A stretch of DNA of 64,000 nt from an uncultured bacterium (GTDB taxonomy: Bacteria > Verrucomicrobiota > Kiritimatiellia > CAIKKV01 > CALHGX01). Below are positions 8,350 to 17,445 of the stretch, piece by piece; positions within the stretch are counted from its first letter, which is position 1, and every line of letters begins with the position of its first letter. The position numbers and the translations under genes are program-made. Location of the stretch: contig CALHGX010000023.1 of the NCBI GenBank assembly GCA_938031185.1, positions 1 to 64,000 of the forward strand, written 5' to 3'. The notes beneath the pieces were generated by a model, which was not told where the DNA came from, ran no database searches, and worked only from the letters and a program-made list of their open reading frames with translations.

Positions 8350-8808
8350 GTGAACGAGCGGCCGGCGGCGTTGGGCATTTTTGTCGGCACGTTCTTTCAT
8401 GCCCTTGATCCGAAAAGGCGGCTCACCATCCCGTCCGAGTGGCGGGAGCAGTCCGGCGAGTCGGAGAGCTTCTACGTTCTTCCCGGGGTGGATCAACCCT
8501 GCCTAGTTGTCTTTCCGGCCCGCGTGATTGCCGGGCGGCTGGAGCGCATCCGTCATCATTCAATCGCCGATGCGCAGGCGCGACAGTTCGCCCGCGTGCT
8601 GGGCTCGCGTTCGCAGCTTGTGCCTTGGGACAGCCAGGGACGCATCCGGGTGAAAGACGAGCTGCTGGCGCTCGCGGGCATCGAGACGCAGGTGGCCCTG
8701 ATCGGAGCGTTTGAGGGATTTGAACTTTGGCATCCGGGACGTTGGCGTGAGTCGGGTTCGATGGATGGCGGCAGCCTGGGCGAGGCGGCTCGATACGTCG
8801 GTTTCTAA
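8350..8808 (+). CDS. mraZ: Transcriptional regulator/cell division protein MraZ
   Basis: AbrB-fold DNA-binding protein that usually represses its own dcw operon. It shows the two MraZ half-domains: FVGTFFHALDPKRRLTIPSEWR near the N-terminus and SQLVPWDSQGRIRVKDELLALAGIE in the second half. The start is uncertain: GTG 8350 (152 aa) is used here, but TTG 8371, giving an N-terminus M-GIFVGTFFH, fits the family length better; neither has a well-spaced SD. It opens the dcw cluster. Confidence 0.88.
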   Translation: MNERPAALGIFVGTFFHALDPKRRLTIPSEWREQSGESESFYVLPGVDQPCLVVFPARVIAGRLERIRHHSIADAQARQFARVLGSRSQLVPWDSQGRIRVKDELLALAGIETQVALIGAFEGFELWHPGRWRESGSMDGGSLGEAARYVGF

Positions 8809-8857
8809 AAGGCCGTTCCGGTCCATGGGCCGGACGGAGAGCGGGAAGGAGTGCGGT

Positions 8858-9085
8858 ATGCAGGCGTCGGTTATCACGCAGTTCATGCAGCTTAACGGGG
8901 CGATTGTTGGCAAGGCGGATCGCTCGCGCTGGTTTCGGCTGCCGCGCCGTGAAGTCGTGACGGTGGGCAGCATGCTCGGCAGCCGATTGATTGGCCGGGG
9001 CGGGCTGCGAATCGTCAGCACCGCCTTGAGCGAGGAAGCGCTTCGGCGTCAGGCCCGGCGTCATGCACAAGCCGGTTCTTCTTGA
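8858..9085 (+). CDS. Hypothetical 75-aa protein between mraZ and rsmH
   Basis: The ATG at 8858 has a strong SD (GGAAGGAG, 6 nt spacing) and the ORF runs 23 bp into rsmH, the type of overlap seen elsewhere in this operon. The product is basic, with no TM segment or recognised motif (MQASVITQFM start, many Arg near the C-terminus). It could instead be a leader ORF that couples translation of rsmH. The ORF-track start at 8711 lies inside mraZ and is rejected. I do not recognise a family. Confidence 0.5.
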   Translation: MQASVITQFMQLNGAIVGKADRSRWFRLPRREVVTVGSMLGSRLIGRGGLRIVSTALSEEALRRQARRHAQAGSS

Positions 9086-9995
9086 GGGGGTCATGGCGCG
9101 GCTGAAGGTTCGGCCGGGCGGACGGTATGTGGACGCCACGGCCGGCGGCGGCGGCCATGCGCGAGCCATCGCCGAGCGGATGGGCCCGGCCGGTCGTCTG
9201 CTGGCGTTGGATCAGGACGAAACGGCCTTGGCTCGAGCCAGAGCGCGGCTCGAGGGAACGCCCGGAACGTGCGTGTTCGCGCGGGCGAATTTCGCGGAAC
9301 TGGAGGAGGTTGGTCTCGAAAACGGCTTTGTCGAGGTGGACGGCGTGCTGATGGATTTGGGGGTTTCGTCCGATCAGCTTGACGAGGCGGAACGGGGGTT
9401 CAGTTTTCTGCGCGACGGCCCTTTGGACATGCGGATGGATCGGCGGCGGCGCCGAACGGCGGCGGACCTGGTGAACACGCTGGAGGAGTCGGAATTGAGG
9501 GACCTGCTGCGAGCGGGCGGAGAAGAGCGGGAGGCGGGCCGCATCGCGCGCGCCATCGTGCGGGCTCGTCCGCTAGCGCGCACGCTGGAGCTGGCGGAAG
9601 TGGTCCGCCGCGCGAAGCGAACGGAGCGGGGCAGACGGATTGATCCGGCCACGAAGACATTTCAGGCGCTGCGCATGGCGGTCAACGAAGAGTTGGCGGC
9701 GTTGGAGCGCGGACTGGAGGGAGCGCTGCGGCTCTTGCGGCCCGGCGGACGACTGCTGGTCATTTCGTTCCACAGCCTGGAGGACCGCCTCGTGAAGCGG
9801 TGTTTTCTCGCGCATGCGGGGCGATGGGAGGCCTTGGAAGCCGGCGGGCGGCGATGGGTGGCCGCCGAGCCGGAAGTGATTTTGGTGGACAGGAAACCGG
9901 TGACGCCTTCGCCGGAAGAGGTGCGGGAGAATCCTCGTGCGCGATCGGCCCGAATGAGGACGGCGCAGCGGAAGGAAGGAGCGAGTCATGCGTAG
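9063..9995 (+). CDS. rsmH: 16S rRNA (cytosine(1402)-N4)-methyltransferase RsmH
   Basis: SAM-dependent methyltransferase (formerly MraW) acting on C1402 of 16S rRNA. The 310 aa length is typical. It starts MHKPVLLEGV, has the SAM-binding DATAGGGGHA, then MDLGVSSDQLDEAERGFSF and the C-terminal LVISFHSLEDRLVK motif. It overlaps the 75-aa ORF upstream and ftsL downstream (8 bp). Confidence 0.96.
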   Translation: MHKPVLLEGVMARLKVRPGGRYVDATAGGGGHARAIAERMGPAGRLLALDQDETALARARARLEGTPGTCVFARANFAELEEVGLENGFVEVDGVLMDLGVSSDQLDEAERGFSFLRDGPLDMRMDRRRRRTAADLVNTLEESELRDLLRAGGEEREAGRIARAIVRARPLARTLELAEVVRRAKRTERGRRIDPATKTFQALRMAVNEELAALERGLEGALRLLRPGGRLLVISFHSLEDRLVKRCFLAHAGRWEALEAGGRRWVAAEPEVILVDRKPVTPSPEEVRENPRARSARMRTAQRKEGASHA

Positions 9996-10368
9996 GAATC
10001 GCAAGAAGCGAACAGATGGATTCATCTTTCCGGCCCCGTTGGCGGTGGCCATAGCCGCCTTGTCGGCGTTCGGCGTTTCTTTCGGGTGCCTGCGGGCCCG
10101 GACGGACGCATTGGGGCGGGAGATCAAGCAGTTGGAGGCGCGCCGGAACACCGCGCGGGAGATGGCGCTCAAAGAGGAAAATCGCTGGGCGCAGGCGCGG
10201 TCGCCGGCCGGGATTGAGGAAGCGCTGAACCGCCACGGCCTGACGATGACCTGGCCGGCCGCCGAGCAGGTGGTTCGGTTGGCGGATGACAGCGGACGTG
10301 AAACGCCGGCGCGGCCGCGGTACGCGGCTTCCCGGTTGTCGCGCTCGGAGCGGATGCGAGTGGAATGA
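9988..10368 (+). CDS. ftsL: FtsL-like bitopic division protein
   Basis: Small (126 aa) protein in the position of ftsL, between rsmH and ftsI, overlapping both (8 and 4 bp). It has a basic cytoplasmic N-terminus (MRRNRKKR), one TM helix (residues about 13-33) and a periplasmic coiled coil (ALGREIKQLEARRNTAREMA) with a following helix, the FtsL/DivIC architecture. FtsL sequences diverge fast, so assignment rests on topology and synteny. The basic C-terminal tail is not informative. Confidence 0.75.
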   Translation: MRRNRKKRTDGFIFPAPLAVAIAALSAFGVSFGCLRARTDALGREIKQLEARRNTAREMALKEENRWAQARSPAGIEEALNRHGLTMTWPAAEQVVRLADDSGRETPARPRYAASRLSRSERMRVE

Positions 10369-12083
10369 CCAGGGCCACGCATGGAGCGGCGCGCATCTTG
10401 TTTGTGGCCGGGCTGGTGTTGCTGGCCATCAGCGGGCTGACGTACCGCCTGACATCCTTGCATCTGGAGGGTTCGCTCGACCGCGCACGAGCGGAGCGGC
10501 GCCGGCTCTACCGCGGCGTCCTGCCGGCCAGCCGGGGGCGGGTGTTTGATTCGAGCGCCGAGACGAACACCCTGGCGATGAACATCCGTGTGGCAGACCT
10601 GTGCGCCGATCCCGCCGTGCTCGTTGCGTCCAATCTGGTTGAAGAAACGGCGGATCGTTTCGCGCGCGAGCTCCATCTGGATGCGGCGGCGTTGCGGCAG
10701 CGTCTGGGGCGCCCTGACCGCCGGTTCGAGTACGTGGCCCGCCGGCTGCCGAAGGAGACCGCGGAGTCGGTGCTGGCGCTGCGCCTGCCGGGGGTGTTCA
10801 AACAGGACGCCTGGGTTCGCAGCTACCCGATGGGCTCGATGATGGCCCACGTGCTGGGCTTCGTGAACGATGAAGAGATGGGGGCGGCCGGCATCGAGCA
10901 GCGATGCGACGCCTACCTCCGGGGGCGCCCGGGATTGCTCGAAAGCCGGTTGGATGGCCAGCGCCGCGAGATGGTGGTGCGGCGCGTTCGCCAGATTCCG
11001 GCGGAGGAAGGCGCGGACGTCTACCTCACGCTGGACCAGCATGTGCAATACATCCTGGAAAAGGCGCTTGACCAGGCGCTGGAGCAGCATCGGGCGCGCG
11101 CCGCGTGGGGGATCGTGCAGCGCGTGGCCACGGGCGAAATATTGGCGATGGCCAGCCGGCCGGCGTACGATCCCAACGACTTCCGCCGCAGCGAGGATGC
11201 TCAGCGGCTGAACCGCGCGATCGGCCAAGTGTACGAGCCGGGTTCCACGTTCAAGGTGGCAGTCATCGCGGCGGCGCTGAACGAAGGCTTGGTGCGACCG
11301 GAAACGGAATTCGACTGCGAAAACGGCCGCTGGCTTCACGAGAACCGGATTCTGCGCGACTATCATCCCTATGCCCGGCTGAATGTGGCGGACATCATCA
11401 AGAAGTCCAGCAACATCGGCGCGGCGAAGATCGCATTGATGCTCGGGGATCAGCGCTTGGACGCTTACTTGCGCGCCTTCGGCGTCGGCCGCCGCCTCGG
11501 CATTGATCTGCCGGGCGAAGAGGCCGGCATCCTGCATCCGGTGGCGCAGTGGTCGCGCATTACCTCCAGCCGCGTGGCGATCGGGCAAGGGGTTTGCGTC
11601 ACGGCGCTACAGATGCTCGGCGTGATGTGCGCCATCGCCAACGGGGGCACGCTCATGCGCCCGTATGTAGTGCGCCAGATCGTCGGACCCGACGGCGCGG
11701 TGCTGCATCGCCAGGAACCGCAGCCGCTGGGGCGGCCGATTCGGCCGGAGACGGCCGACCTGATGCGCGAACTGCTGGCTCGCGTGACGGAGGAAGGGGG
11801 CACGGGACGCCGCGCTGCGTTGCGGGGCTATCGCGTGGCCGGCAAGACCGGCACCGCCCAGAAGGTGCAGGCCGGAGGCTATTCGGAAAGCGACTACATC
11901 GCTTCCTTTGTGGGGTTCCTGCCCGTGGAGGCGCCGCAGATCGGCATGATCATCGTGGTAGACGAGCCGCAGCCGCTGCACACCGGCGGCGTCGTGGCTG
12001 CGCCGGTCTTTGGGATGGTGGCGGAACAGTTGACGCGTTATCTGGACATTCCGCCGGCGGCCTATGCCGTGGCGGCACGATGA
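10365..12083 (+). CDS. ftsI: Septal peptidoglycan transpeptidase (PBP3/FtsI family)
   Basis: Class B penicillin-binding protein that cross-links septal peptidoglycan. It is 572 aa with an N-terminal TM anchor (residues about 10-30), a dimerisation/pedestal domain (RRRLYRGVLPASRGRVFD) and a transpeptidase domain. The catalytic motifs are S294-T-F-K, SSN (KKSSNIG) and KTG (AGKTGTAQK). The context between ftsL and murE supports FtsI rather than PBP2. It overlaps ftsL by 4 bp. Confidence 0.95.
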   Translation: MTRATHGAARILFVAGLVLLAISGLTYRLTSLHLEGSLDRARAERRRLYRGVLPASRGRVFDSSAETNTLAMNIRVADLCADPAVLVASNLVEETADRFARELHLDAAALRQRLGRPDRRFEYVARRLPKETAESVLALRLPGVFKQDAWVRSYPMGSMMAHVLGFVNDEEMGAAGIEQRCDAYLRGRPGLLESRLDGQRREMVVRRVRQIPAEEGADVYLTLDQHVQYILEKALDQALEQHRARAAWGIVQRVATGEILAMASRPAYDPNDFRRSEDAQRLNRAIGQVYEPGSTFKVAVIAAALNEGLVRPETEFDCENGRWLHENRILRDYHPYARLNVADIIKKSSNIGAAKIALMLGDQRLDAYLRAFGVGRRLGIDLPGEEAGILHPVAQWSRITSSRVAIGQGVCVTALQMLGVMCAIANGGTLMRPYVVRQIVGPDGAVLHRQEPQPLGRPIRPETADLMRELLARVTEEGGTGRRAALRGYRVAGKTGTAQKVQAGGYSESDYIASFVGFLPVEAPQIGMIIVVDEPQPLHTGGVVAAPVFGMVAEQLTRYLDIPPAAYAVAAR

Positions 12084-12111
12084 ACGGGGAACGGCGGGGT
12101 TCTGCGGCACA

Positions 12112-13590
12112 ATGAAACTGTCCGACATTCTAAACGAGGTGGACACTCTGGAGACGCGAGGGCCGCTGGATCGGGAGGTTCAGGGGCTGGCCTACGACTC
12201 GAGGGCGGTGCGGCGGGGGTTTCTTTTCGTCGCCTTGCGCGGCGAACATGACGACGGTATCCGCTTTGCCGACGAAGCGCTGGCGGCCGGCGCCGTTGCG
12301 ATAATCTCGGAACATCGAGAGTTTCAGCGGCGGGAAGTGACGCACGCCGTCGTGGCGGATGCCCGCCGCGCCCTGTTTCAGGCGGCCGGCGCGTTTCATG
12401 GGCATCCATCCCGCCGCCTGAAGGTGGTCGGCATCACGGGCACGAACGGCAAGACAACGACGGCGTTCATGCTCCGCGACATCCTGGCGGCTGCTCACCA
12501 CAGCCCGGGCCTGATCGGAACCGTGCAATACGAGGTCGGCCAGCGCATCATTCCGGCCGGACGCACTACGCCGGAGGCGCCGGACATTGAGGCGCTGCTT
12601 CATCAGATGAAGCAGGCCGGTTGCCGTGCGGCCGTCATGGAGGTTTCGTCGCACTCGCTGGCGCAGCAGCGGGTGAGCGGCCTTTCGTTCGATGCGGCGG
12701 TGTTCACCAATCTCACACGTGATCATCTGGACTATCACGGCACCATGGAGCGCTATTTCGAGGCCAAGTGCCTGTTGTTTGACCAACTGGCGGCCGGGGA
12801 GAAGAAAGCGACGGCCGTGCTGCCCGCAGACGATCCCTGGGGGCGTCAGTTGCTGGAGCGGTGCGTGGCGCGGGGCCTGGCGGTCGTGACCTACGGTTTT
12901 TCGGCTGAAGCGCAGGTGCGCGGGGAAGGATTGGCCGCGGATGGCACGGGCATACGGCTTCACGCGCAGACGCCCTGGGGCGTCACGGACCTGCGGCTGG
13001 CCTTGCCGGGGCGGTTCAACGCGGCCAATGCGCTGGCGGCTCTGGCGGCCGGCGGGGCGCTGGGCGTGGGGCCGGCCGTCGCCGCCGAGGCGTTGAGAGG
13101 ATTACTACTCGTGCCCGGCCGGCTGGAGGCGGTTCCGACGGGGCGGGATTTTCAGGTGTATGTGGATTACGCGCACACAGATGACGCGCTAGCCAATGTG
13201 CTTGGCACACTAAGGGAGTTCACGGCGCGCCGTCTGATTGTGGTTTTCGGCTGCGGCGGCAACCGCGACCGCGCCAAACGCCCCTTGATGGGCGCGGTGG
13301 CGGCGCGTCTTGCCGACCATACGATTTTGACGTCGGACAATCCGCGCAAGGAGCCGCCAGGGCGGATCATCGAGGAAATCCGAGCTGGCATGCCGCCCGA
13401 TGCGTCCTGCGACATTTGCGAGGACCGGGCCGCCGCCATTCGCCTGGCTCTCGAGACGGCGCGGGCCGGCGATGTGGTCCTCATTGCCGGCAAAGGGCAT
13501 GAGCGCACGCAGGAGTTCGCCAGCACCATTGTGCCGTTCGATGATCGCCAGGCGGTGCGGCAGGCCTTGCAAGGCATGGAGGCTAAATGA
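12112..13590 (+). CDS. murE: UDP-N-acetylmuramoyl-tripeptide synthetase (MurE), meso-DAP type
   Basis: Cytosolic Mur ligase that adds the third stem-peptide residue. The ATG at 12112 (492 aa, MKLSDILNE) is preferred over the ORF-track start at 12064, which lies inside ftsI. Motifs: P-loop VGITGTNGKTTTAF, HDHLDYHG-like DHLDYHGTMERYFEAK, and TSDNPRKEPP. The DNPR tetrapeptide is the meso-diaminopimelate recognition motif, consistent with dapF in this window. It overlaps murF by 4 bp. Confidence 0.95.
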   Translation: MKLSDILNEVDTLETRGPLDREVQGLAYDSRAVRRGFLFVALRGEHDDGIRFADEALAAGAVAIISEHREFQRREVTHAVVADARRALFQAAGAFHGHPSRRLKVVGITGTNGKTTTAFMLRDILAAAHHSPGLIGTVQYEVGQRIIPAGRTTPEAPDIEALLHQMKQAGCRAAVMEVSSHSLAQQRVSGLSFDAAVFTNLTRDHLDYHGTMERYFEAKCLLFDQLAAGEKKATAVLPADDPWGRQLLERCVARGLAVVTYGFSAEAQVRGEGLAADGTGIRLHAQTPWGVTDLRLALPGRFNAANALAALAAGGALGVGPAVAAEALRGLLLVPGRLEAVPTGRDFQVYVDYAHTDDALANVLGTLREFTARRLIVVFGCGGNRDRAKRPLMGAVAARLADHTILTSDNPRKEPPGRIIEEIRAGMPPDASCDICEDRAAAIRLALETARAGDVVLIAGKGHERTQEFASTIVPFDDRQAVRQALQGMEAK

Positions 13591-14987
13591 GGGATGGCGG
13601 TTTTGATCCCGTCGAACTGGCCCGCTGGTGCGGCGGAGTCTGGCGGCCGGCCGCACCGGCGTTCGTGTCCGCCATCGGCCACGACACGCGCGCCCTAGCT
13701 CCGGGATCGCTTTACGTGGCGCTGCGCGGCGGACGGCATGATGGGCACGCATTTGTGGCGGAAGCATTCCGTCTCGGCGCGGCGGGCGCCCTCGTGGAGG
13801 ACGCGGCCGCCGCGAGCTTGGCGCAGCATGGACCGGTGCTGGCGGTGCCGGACACCTTGACGGCGCTGCGCGCGCTGGCCGCGGGGCATCGCCGGCGGCT
13901 GCGGGCCGTGATCATCGGCGTTTCGGGTAGTGTGGGTAAGACCACCGTCAAGGAGCTGATTGCTCATCTGCTGGCCGCCGCCATGCCGGTGGCGTGCACG
14001 CAGGGAAACTGGAACAACGAAATCGGCCTTCCGTTGAGCCTGCTTGCCATGCCGGTGACGGCGCGCGCCGGTGTGTTCGAGATGGGCATCAGCCACCCGG
14101 GAGAAATGCGGCCGCTGTGCGAGACGCTGCAGCCCGATTGGGGCGTGCTCACGCACGTCGGCCCGGCGCATCTGGAATTTTTTCCCTCCATGGAGGCTAT
14201 CGCGCGGGAGAAGGCGGTGCTGTTGAGCGGCCTGCCGGCGGCGGGGGCGGCCTTCCTGTGTCGGGATCAGGAGTGGTTCGAACTGCTACGGTCGCTGGCG
14301 TCGGCGCCAGTGGTGACGGTGTCCGCCGAAGATGCCGCCGATTTCCGCTGTGTCTTGTGGCGGGCGGCGGAAGGACGGATGCGGGTGCGCGAAGCCGCCG
14401 GTGGGGCGGAGACGGAGCTTCCGGTCCCGTTGCCGGGTCGCCATCAGATTTCCAACACCCTGCTGGCGGTGGCCGTGGCCAGGCGGATGGGGGTGGACTG
14501 GTCCGCCATCAAGGAGGCGCTGGCCCACTACACGGGCCCGGCGATGCGTTGGGAAGTGACGCGCGTCGGCGGCGTGACCTTGATCAACGACGCCTACAAC
14601 GCCAATCCGTTGAGCATGCGGGCCGCGCTCGAAACGTTCGCCTCGGTGCGCGATGCGGCGCGAAAATGGCTCGTCCTGGGCGACATGCTGGAGCTGGGCT
14701 CCGCCGAGCGCAAGGAGCACGAACGCGTGGGGCGTTCTGTCGGCGCGGGAGATTGGGCCGGCCTCATTGCGGTGGGATCGCGGAGCCGTTGGCTGGCGGA
14801 CGAAGCGGAACGGACCGCCGAAGGCCGTTTCAAAGTGATCCGGCGCGCGAACGGCCGCGAGGCCGCCGAACAATTGGCCGCCATCATCGCGCCGGGCGAT
14901 GCCGTGCTGTTCAAGGCGTCTCGTGGCGCGCGGTTGGAAGAGGCGGTGGCCCGGCTTCGGGAGTTGCTGGCGACGAAGAAGGAGTGA
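13587..14987 (+). CDS. murF: UDP-N-acetylmuramoyl-tripeptide--D-Ala-D-Ala ligase
   Basis: Adds D-Ala-D-Ala to the UDP-MurNAc tripeptide. The 466 aa protein has the ATP P-loop GVSGSVGKTTVKE, the WNNEIGLPLSLL block, MGISHPGEM and the C-terminal DAYNANPLSMRAAL motif of MurF. Its ATG overlaps the murE stop; mraY starts 7 bp after it. Confidence 0.95.
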   Translation: MRDGGFDPVELARWCGGVWRPAAPAFVSAIGHDTRALAPGSLYVALRGGRHDGHAFVAEAFRLGAAGALVEDAAAASLAQHGPVLAVPDTLTALRALAAGHRRRLRAVIIGVSGSVGKTTVKELIAHLLAAAMPVACTQGNWNNEIGLPLSLLAMPVTARAGVFEMGISHPGEMRPLCETLQPDWGVLTHVGPAHLEFFPSMEAIAREKAVLLSGLPAAGAAFLCRDQEWFELLRSLASAPVVTVSAEDAADFRCVLWRAAEGRMRVREAAGGAETELPVPLPGRHQISNTLLAVAVARRMGVDWSAIKEALAHYTGPAMRWEVTRVGGVTLINDAYNANPLSMRAALETFASVRDAARKWLVLGDMLELGSAERKEHERVGRSVGAGDWAGLIAVGSRSRWLADEAERTAEGRFKVIRRANGREAAEQLAAIIAPGDAVLFKASRGARLEEAVARLRELLATKKE

Positions 14988-14994
14988 GGAACGC

Positions 14995-16098
14995 ATGCTC
15001 TACTATCTGCATTTGCTGAACGAATGGCTGTCCTGGCTGCGCGTCTTTCGCTACATCACGGTGCGAGCGCTGGCCGGAGCGGTGACGGCTTTTGTCTTGA
15101 GCATGTGGCTTGGCCCGCGCGTCATTCGCACGCTGCACCGCCTCCGCATCGGGCAGCCCGAGCGCACGGATGCGGAGGCGCCCGGCCTGGGAACGATGCA
15201 TGGCCACAAGGCCGGCACACCGACGATGGGCGGGCTGCTGATCATCGGCGCGGTGGTCGTCAGTGCGCTGTTGTGGACGCCGCCCACAAACGCCCACGTG
15301 GGATTGACGCTCCTGACCATGTTGTTCATGGGCGCGGTGGGCTTGATGGACGATTGGCGCAAGGTGCGGCAACGCCACAGCCGCGGGCTCAGCGCGCGGG
15401 CCAAGTTGTTGCTGCAAACCGGCTGGGCGCTGGCCGTGGCCGCCGTGCTGCTCGGGCATGCGGACACCGGCGTCCTCACCCGGCAGTTGATGGTGCCGTT
15501 CTTGAAGGCGCCGCTGATCCCGGACATGGGCGTGTGGCTAGCGGCGGCGTTCGTCGCGCTGATTCTGGTCGGTTCCTCCAACGCCGTGAACCTGACCGAC
15601 GGACTGGACGGCTTGGCGATCGGCTGCACGGGCTCCGTCGCGCTGGCCTATCTGGCGATGGCCTACGTGGCGGGGCATGCTAAATTTGCGGAGTATCTGA
15701 TGGTGCCGCACGTGGCGGGGGGCGGCGAGCTGGCGGTCTTTTGCGGTTGCCTGCTGGGCGCGAGTCTCGGTTTCCTGTGGTACAACTGCCATCCGGCGCA
15801 GGTCTTCATGGGGGACACGGGCAGTCTGGCCATCGGAGGAAGCATTGCCATGGTAGCCGTTTTGATCAAACAAGAACTGGTGCTGATCATCGTCGGCGGC
15901 GTGTTCGTCATGGAGGCGGTCAGCGTGATTCTGCAGGTGGTGAATTTCAAGCTGCGCGGGCGCCGGATTTTCGCGATGGCGCCGATCCACCATCATTTCC
16001 GGCTGCGGCGATGGAGCGAAACGCAGGTGACGGTGCGCTTCTGGATTCTTTCCATTCTGTTCGCCTTGCTTGGTCTGGCGACGCTGAAGATACGGTGA
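14995..16098 (+). CDS. mraY: Phospho-N-acetylmuramoyl-pentapeptide-transferase
   Basis: Integral membrane enzyme that makes lipid I from UDP-MurNAc-pentapeptide and undecaprenyl phosphate. The ATG at 14995 follows GAGGAA and gives 367 aa with about ten TM helices. Hallmarks: GTPTMGGLLI, the Mg-binding LMDDWRKV, NAVNLTDGLDGLAIG, FMGDTGSLAIGG and the MAPIHHHF motif. The ORF-track start at 14899 is inside murF. Confidence 0.96.
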   Translation: MLYYLHLLNEWLSWLRVFRYITVRALAGAVTAFVLSMWLGPRVIRTLHRLRIGQPERTDAEAPGLGTMHGHKAGTPTMGGLLIIGAVVVSALLWTPPTNAHVGLTLLTMLFMGAVGLMDDWRKVRQRHSRGLSARAKLLLQTGWALAVAAVLLGHADTGVLTRQLMVPFLKAPLIPDMGVWLAAAFVALILVGSSNAVNLTDGLDGLAIGCTGSVALAYLAMAYVAGHAKFAEYLMVPHVAGGGELAVFCGCLLGASLGFLWYNCHPAQVFMGDTGSLAIGGSIAMVAVLIKQELVLIIVGGVFVMEAVSVILQVVNFKLRGRRIFAMAPIHHHFRLRRWSETQVTVRFWILSILFALLGLATLKIR

Positions 16099-16101
16099 CG
16101 A

Positions 16102-17445
16102 ATGCGCGGAACGGATCAGCGATGGAGATCGGCTTTGGTGCTGGGCTGCGGGGCCAGCGGTGAAGCGGCGGCGCGTTTGCTGCTGAGGGAAGGCGTGGCC
16201 GTGACGGTGACGGATGCCGCCCGGGGGGACGAGGTGGAGCGCCGGGCCACGGCGATGCGCGCGATCGGCGCGGAGGTGTTGACGGGGGCTACGGAGGTTC
16301 CGGCGGGGCGGTTCGATGCGGCGGTGCTCAGTCCCGGCATTGCGAGCGCATCGCCGTGGGTGCGTTCGTTGCGGTCCCGGGGTGTGCCGGTGGTCGCGGA
16401 ACTGGAGCTGGGGTGGAGCCGCCTGCGGTCGCGCGTGCTGGCGATCACCGGCACCAACGGCAAGAGCACGATGACCGCCTTGTGCCGGGATGCGCTGTGC
16501 GCGGCGGGGTTTTCGGCCGAAGCTGCCGGCAACTTCGGGTGGCCGGTTTGCGCGCTGGCGACCGCCGACGCGCATCCGGACTGGACGGTGCTCGAGGTCA
16601 GTTCGTTCCAACTGGAGGCGGTGGAGCGCTTCCGCCCGGACGTGGGGGTGCTTCTCAATGTGCAGCCGAACCATCTTGATCGGCACGGCGACATGGCCAC
16701 ATACATGGACATGAAGGCGCGAATCTTCACTCGCATGACGGCGGACGATACGGCCGTTCATGGCGATGATTTGCCGCCGGACATGCTGCGCCGTTTGAGC
16801 GGACCATGGCGGCGCCGGACGTTCGGGCGACGCGCGTCTTCCGACGCGGCCCTCGAAGACGGACGGGTTCGGATTGGCGACCAGTCGCTTGATTTGACCG
16901 GTACGGCGTTTGATAACGAGGTGTTGGGCCTGACGGCGGCCGCGGCCGCCGCCGCCCTGCAAAGTTGCGGCGTCGGCATGGATGCGCTCCGCCGGGCCAT
17001 GATCGCCTTTCAACGGCTGCCGCACCGGATGCAACCGGCGGGCGAACGCCGCGGCGTGCGCTTCGTGAACGACTCCAAGGCCACCAATCTGGCGGCCCTG
17101 GCGGCCGGGGTGCGGATGGCCGGCGGTCCGGTGCGTCTGATCGCTGGCGGATTGCTCAAGGAGTGGGATTTGGAGGCTGTCAAAAAACTCCTAGTCAACC
17201 GTGTGGTGGGCGTCTATATTATCGGAGCCGATGCCGCCAAATTGGAAGAAGCATGGGGCGATGTATTGTCTTGCTCCGTGTGCGGCAATCTGGAAACGGC
17301 CGTGCGAGCGGCTTGGAAGGAGGCCAGATCGGGGGACGTGATACTGCTTTCGCCTGGCTGCGCGAGTTTCGATCAGTTCAAGAATTTTGAGGAGCGAGGG
17401 GATCTGTTCGTTCGTGTGGTGGAATCGTTGGAGGAGCCGTTGTGA
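16102..17445 (+). CDS. murD: UDP-N-acetylmuramoylalanine--D-glutamate ligase
   Basis: Mur ligase that adds D-Glu. The 447 aa protein shows the N-terminal Rossmann motif LVLGCGASGEAAA, the P-loop AITGTNGKSTMTAL, EVSSFQLEAV, NHLDRHG and the C-terminal LLSPGCASFDQFKNFEERGD signature. The SD is weak, so translation is probably coupled to mraY, whose stop is 3 bp upstream. It overlaps the next gene by 4 bp. Confidence 0.95.
   Translation: MRGTDQRWRSALVLGCGASGEAAARLLLREGVAVTVTDAARGDEVERRATAMRAIGAEVLTGATEVPAGRFDAAVLSPGIASASPWVRSLRSRGVPVVAELELGWSRLRSRVLAITGTNGKSTMTALCRDALCAAGFSAEAAGNFGWPVCALATADAHPDWTVLEVSSFQLEAVERFRPDVGVLLNVQPNHLDRHGDMATYMDMKARIFTRMTADDTAVHGDDLPPDMLRRLSGPWRRRTFGRRASSDAALEDGRVRIGDQSLDLTGTAFDNEVLGLTAAAAAAALQSCGVGMDALRRAMIAFQRLPHRMQPAGERRGVRFVNDSKATNLAALAAGVRMAGGPVRLIAGGLLKEWDLEAVKKLLVNRVVGVYIIGADAAKLEEAWGDVLSCSVCGNLETAVRAAWKEARSGDVILLSPGCASFDQFKNFEERGDLFVRVVESLEEPL

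Noticed and set aside
9573-11588. 671-aa minus-strand ORF antisense to rsmH-ftsL-ftsI
   Set aside because: Long antisense frames are expected at this GC content; the plus strand carries well-conserved genes and the antisense product is low-complexity Arg/His/Pro-rich.
15538-17034. 498-aa minus-strand ORF antisense to mraY and murD
   Set aside because: Shadow of conserved genes, with no recognisable domain and biased His/Gln/Arg composition.
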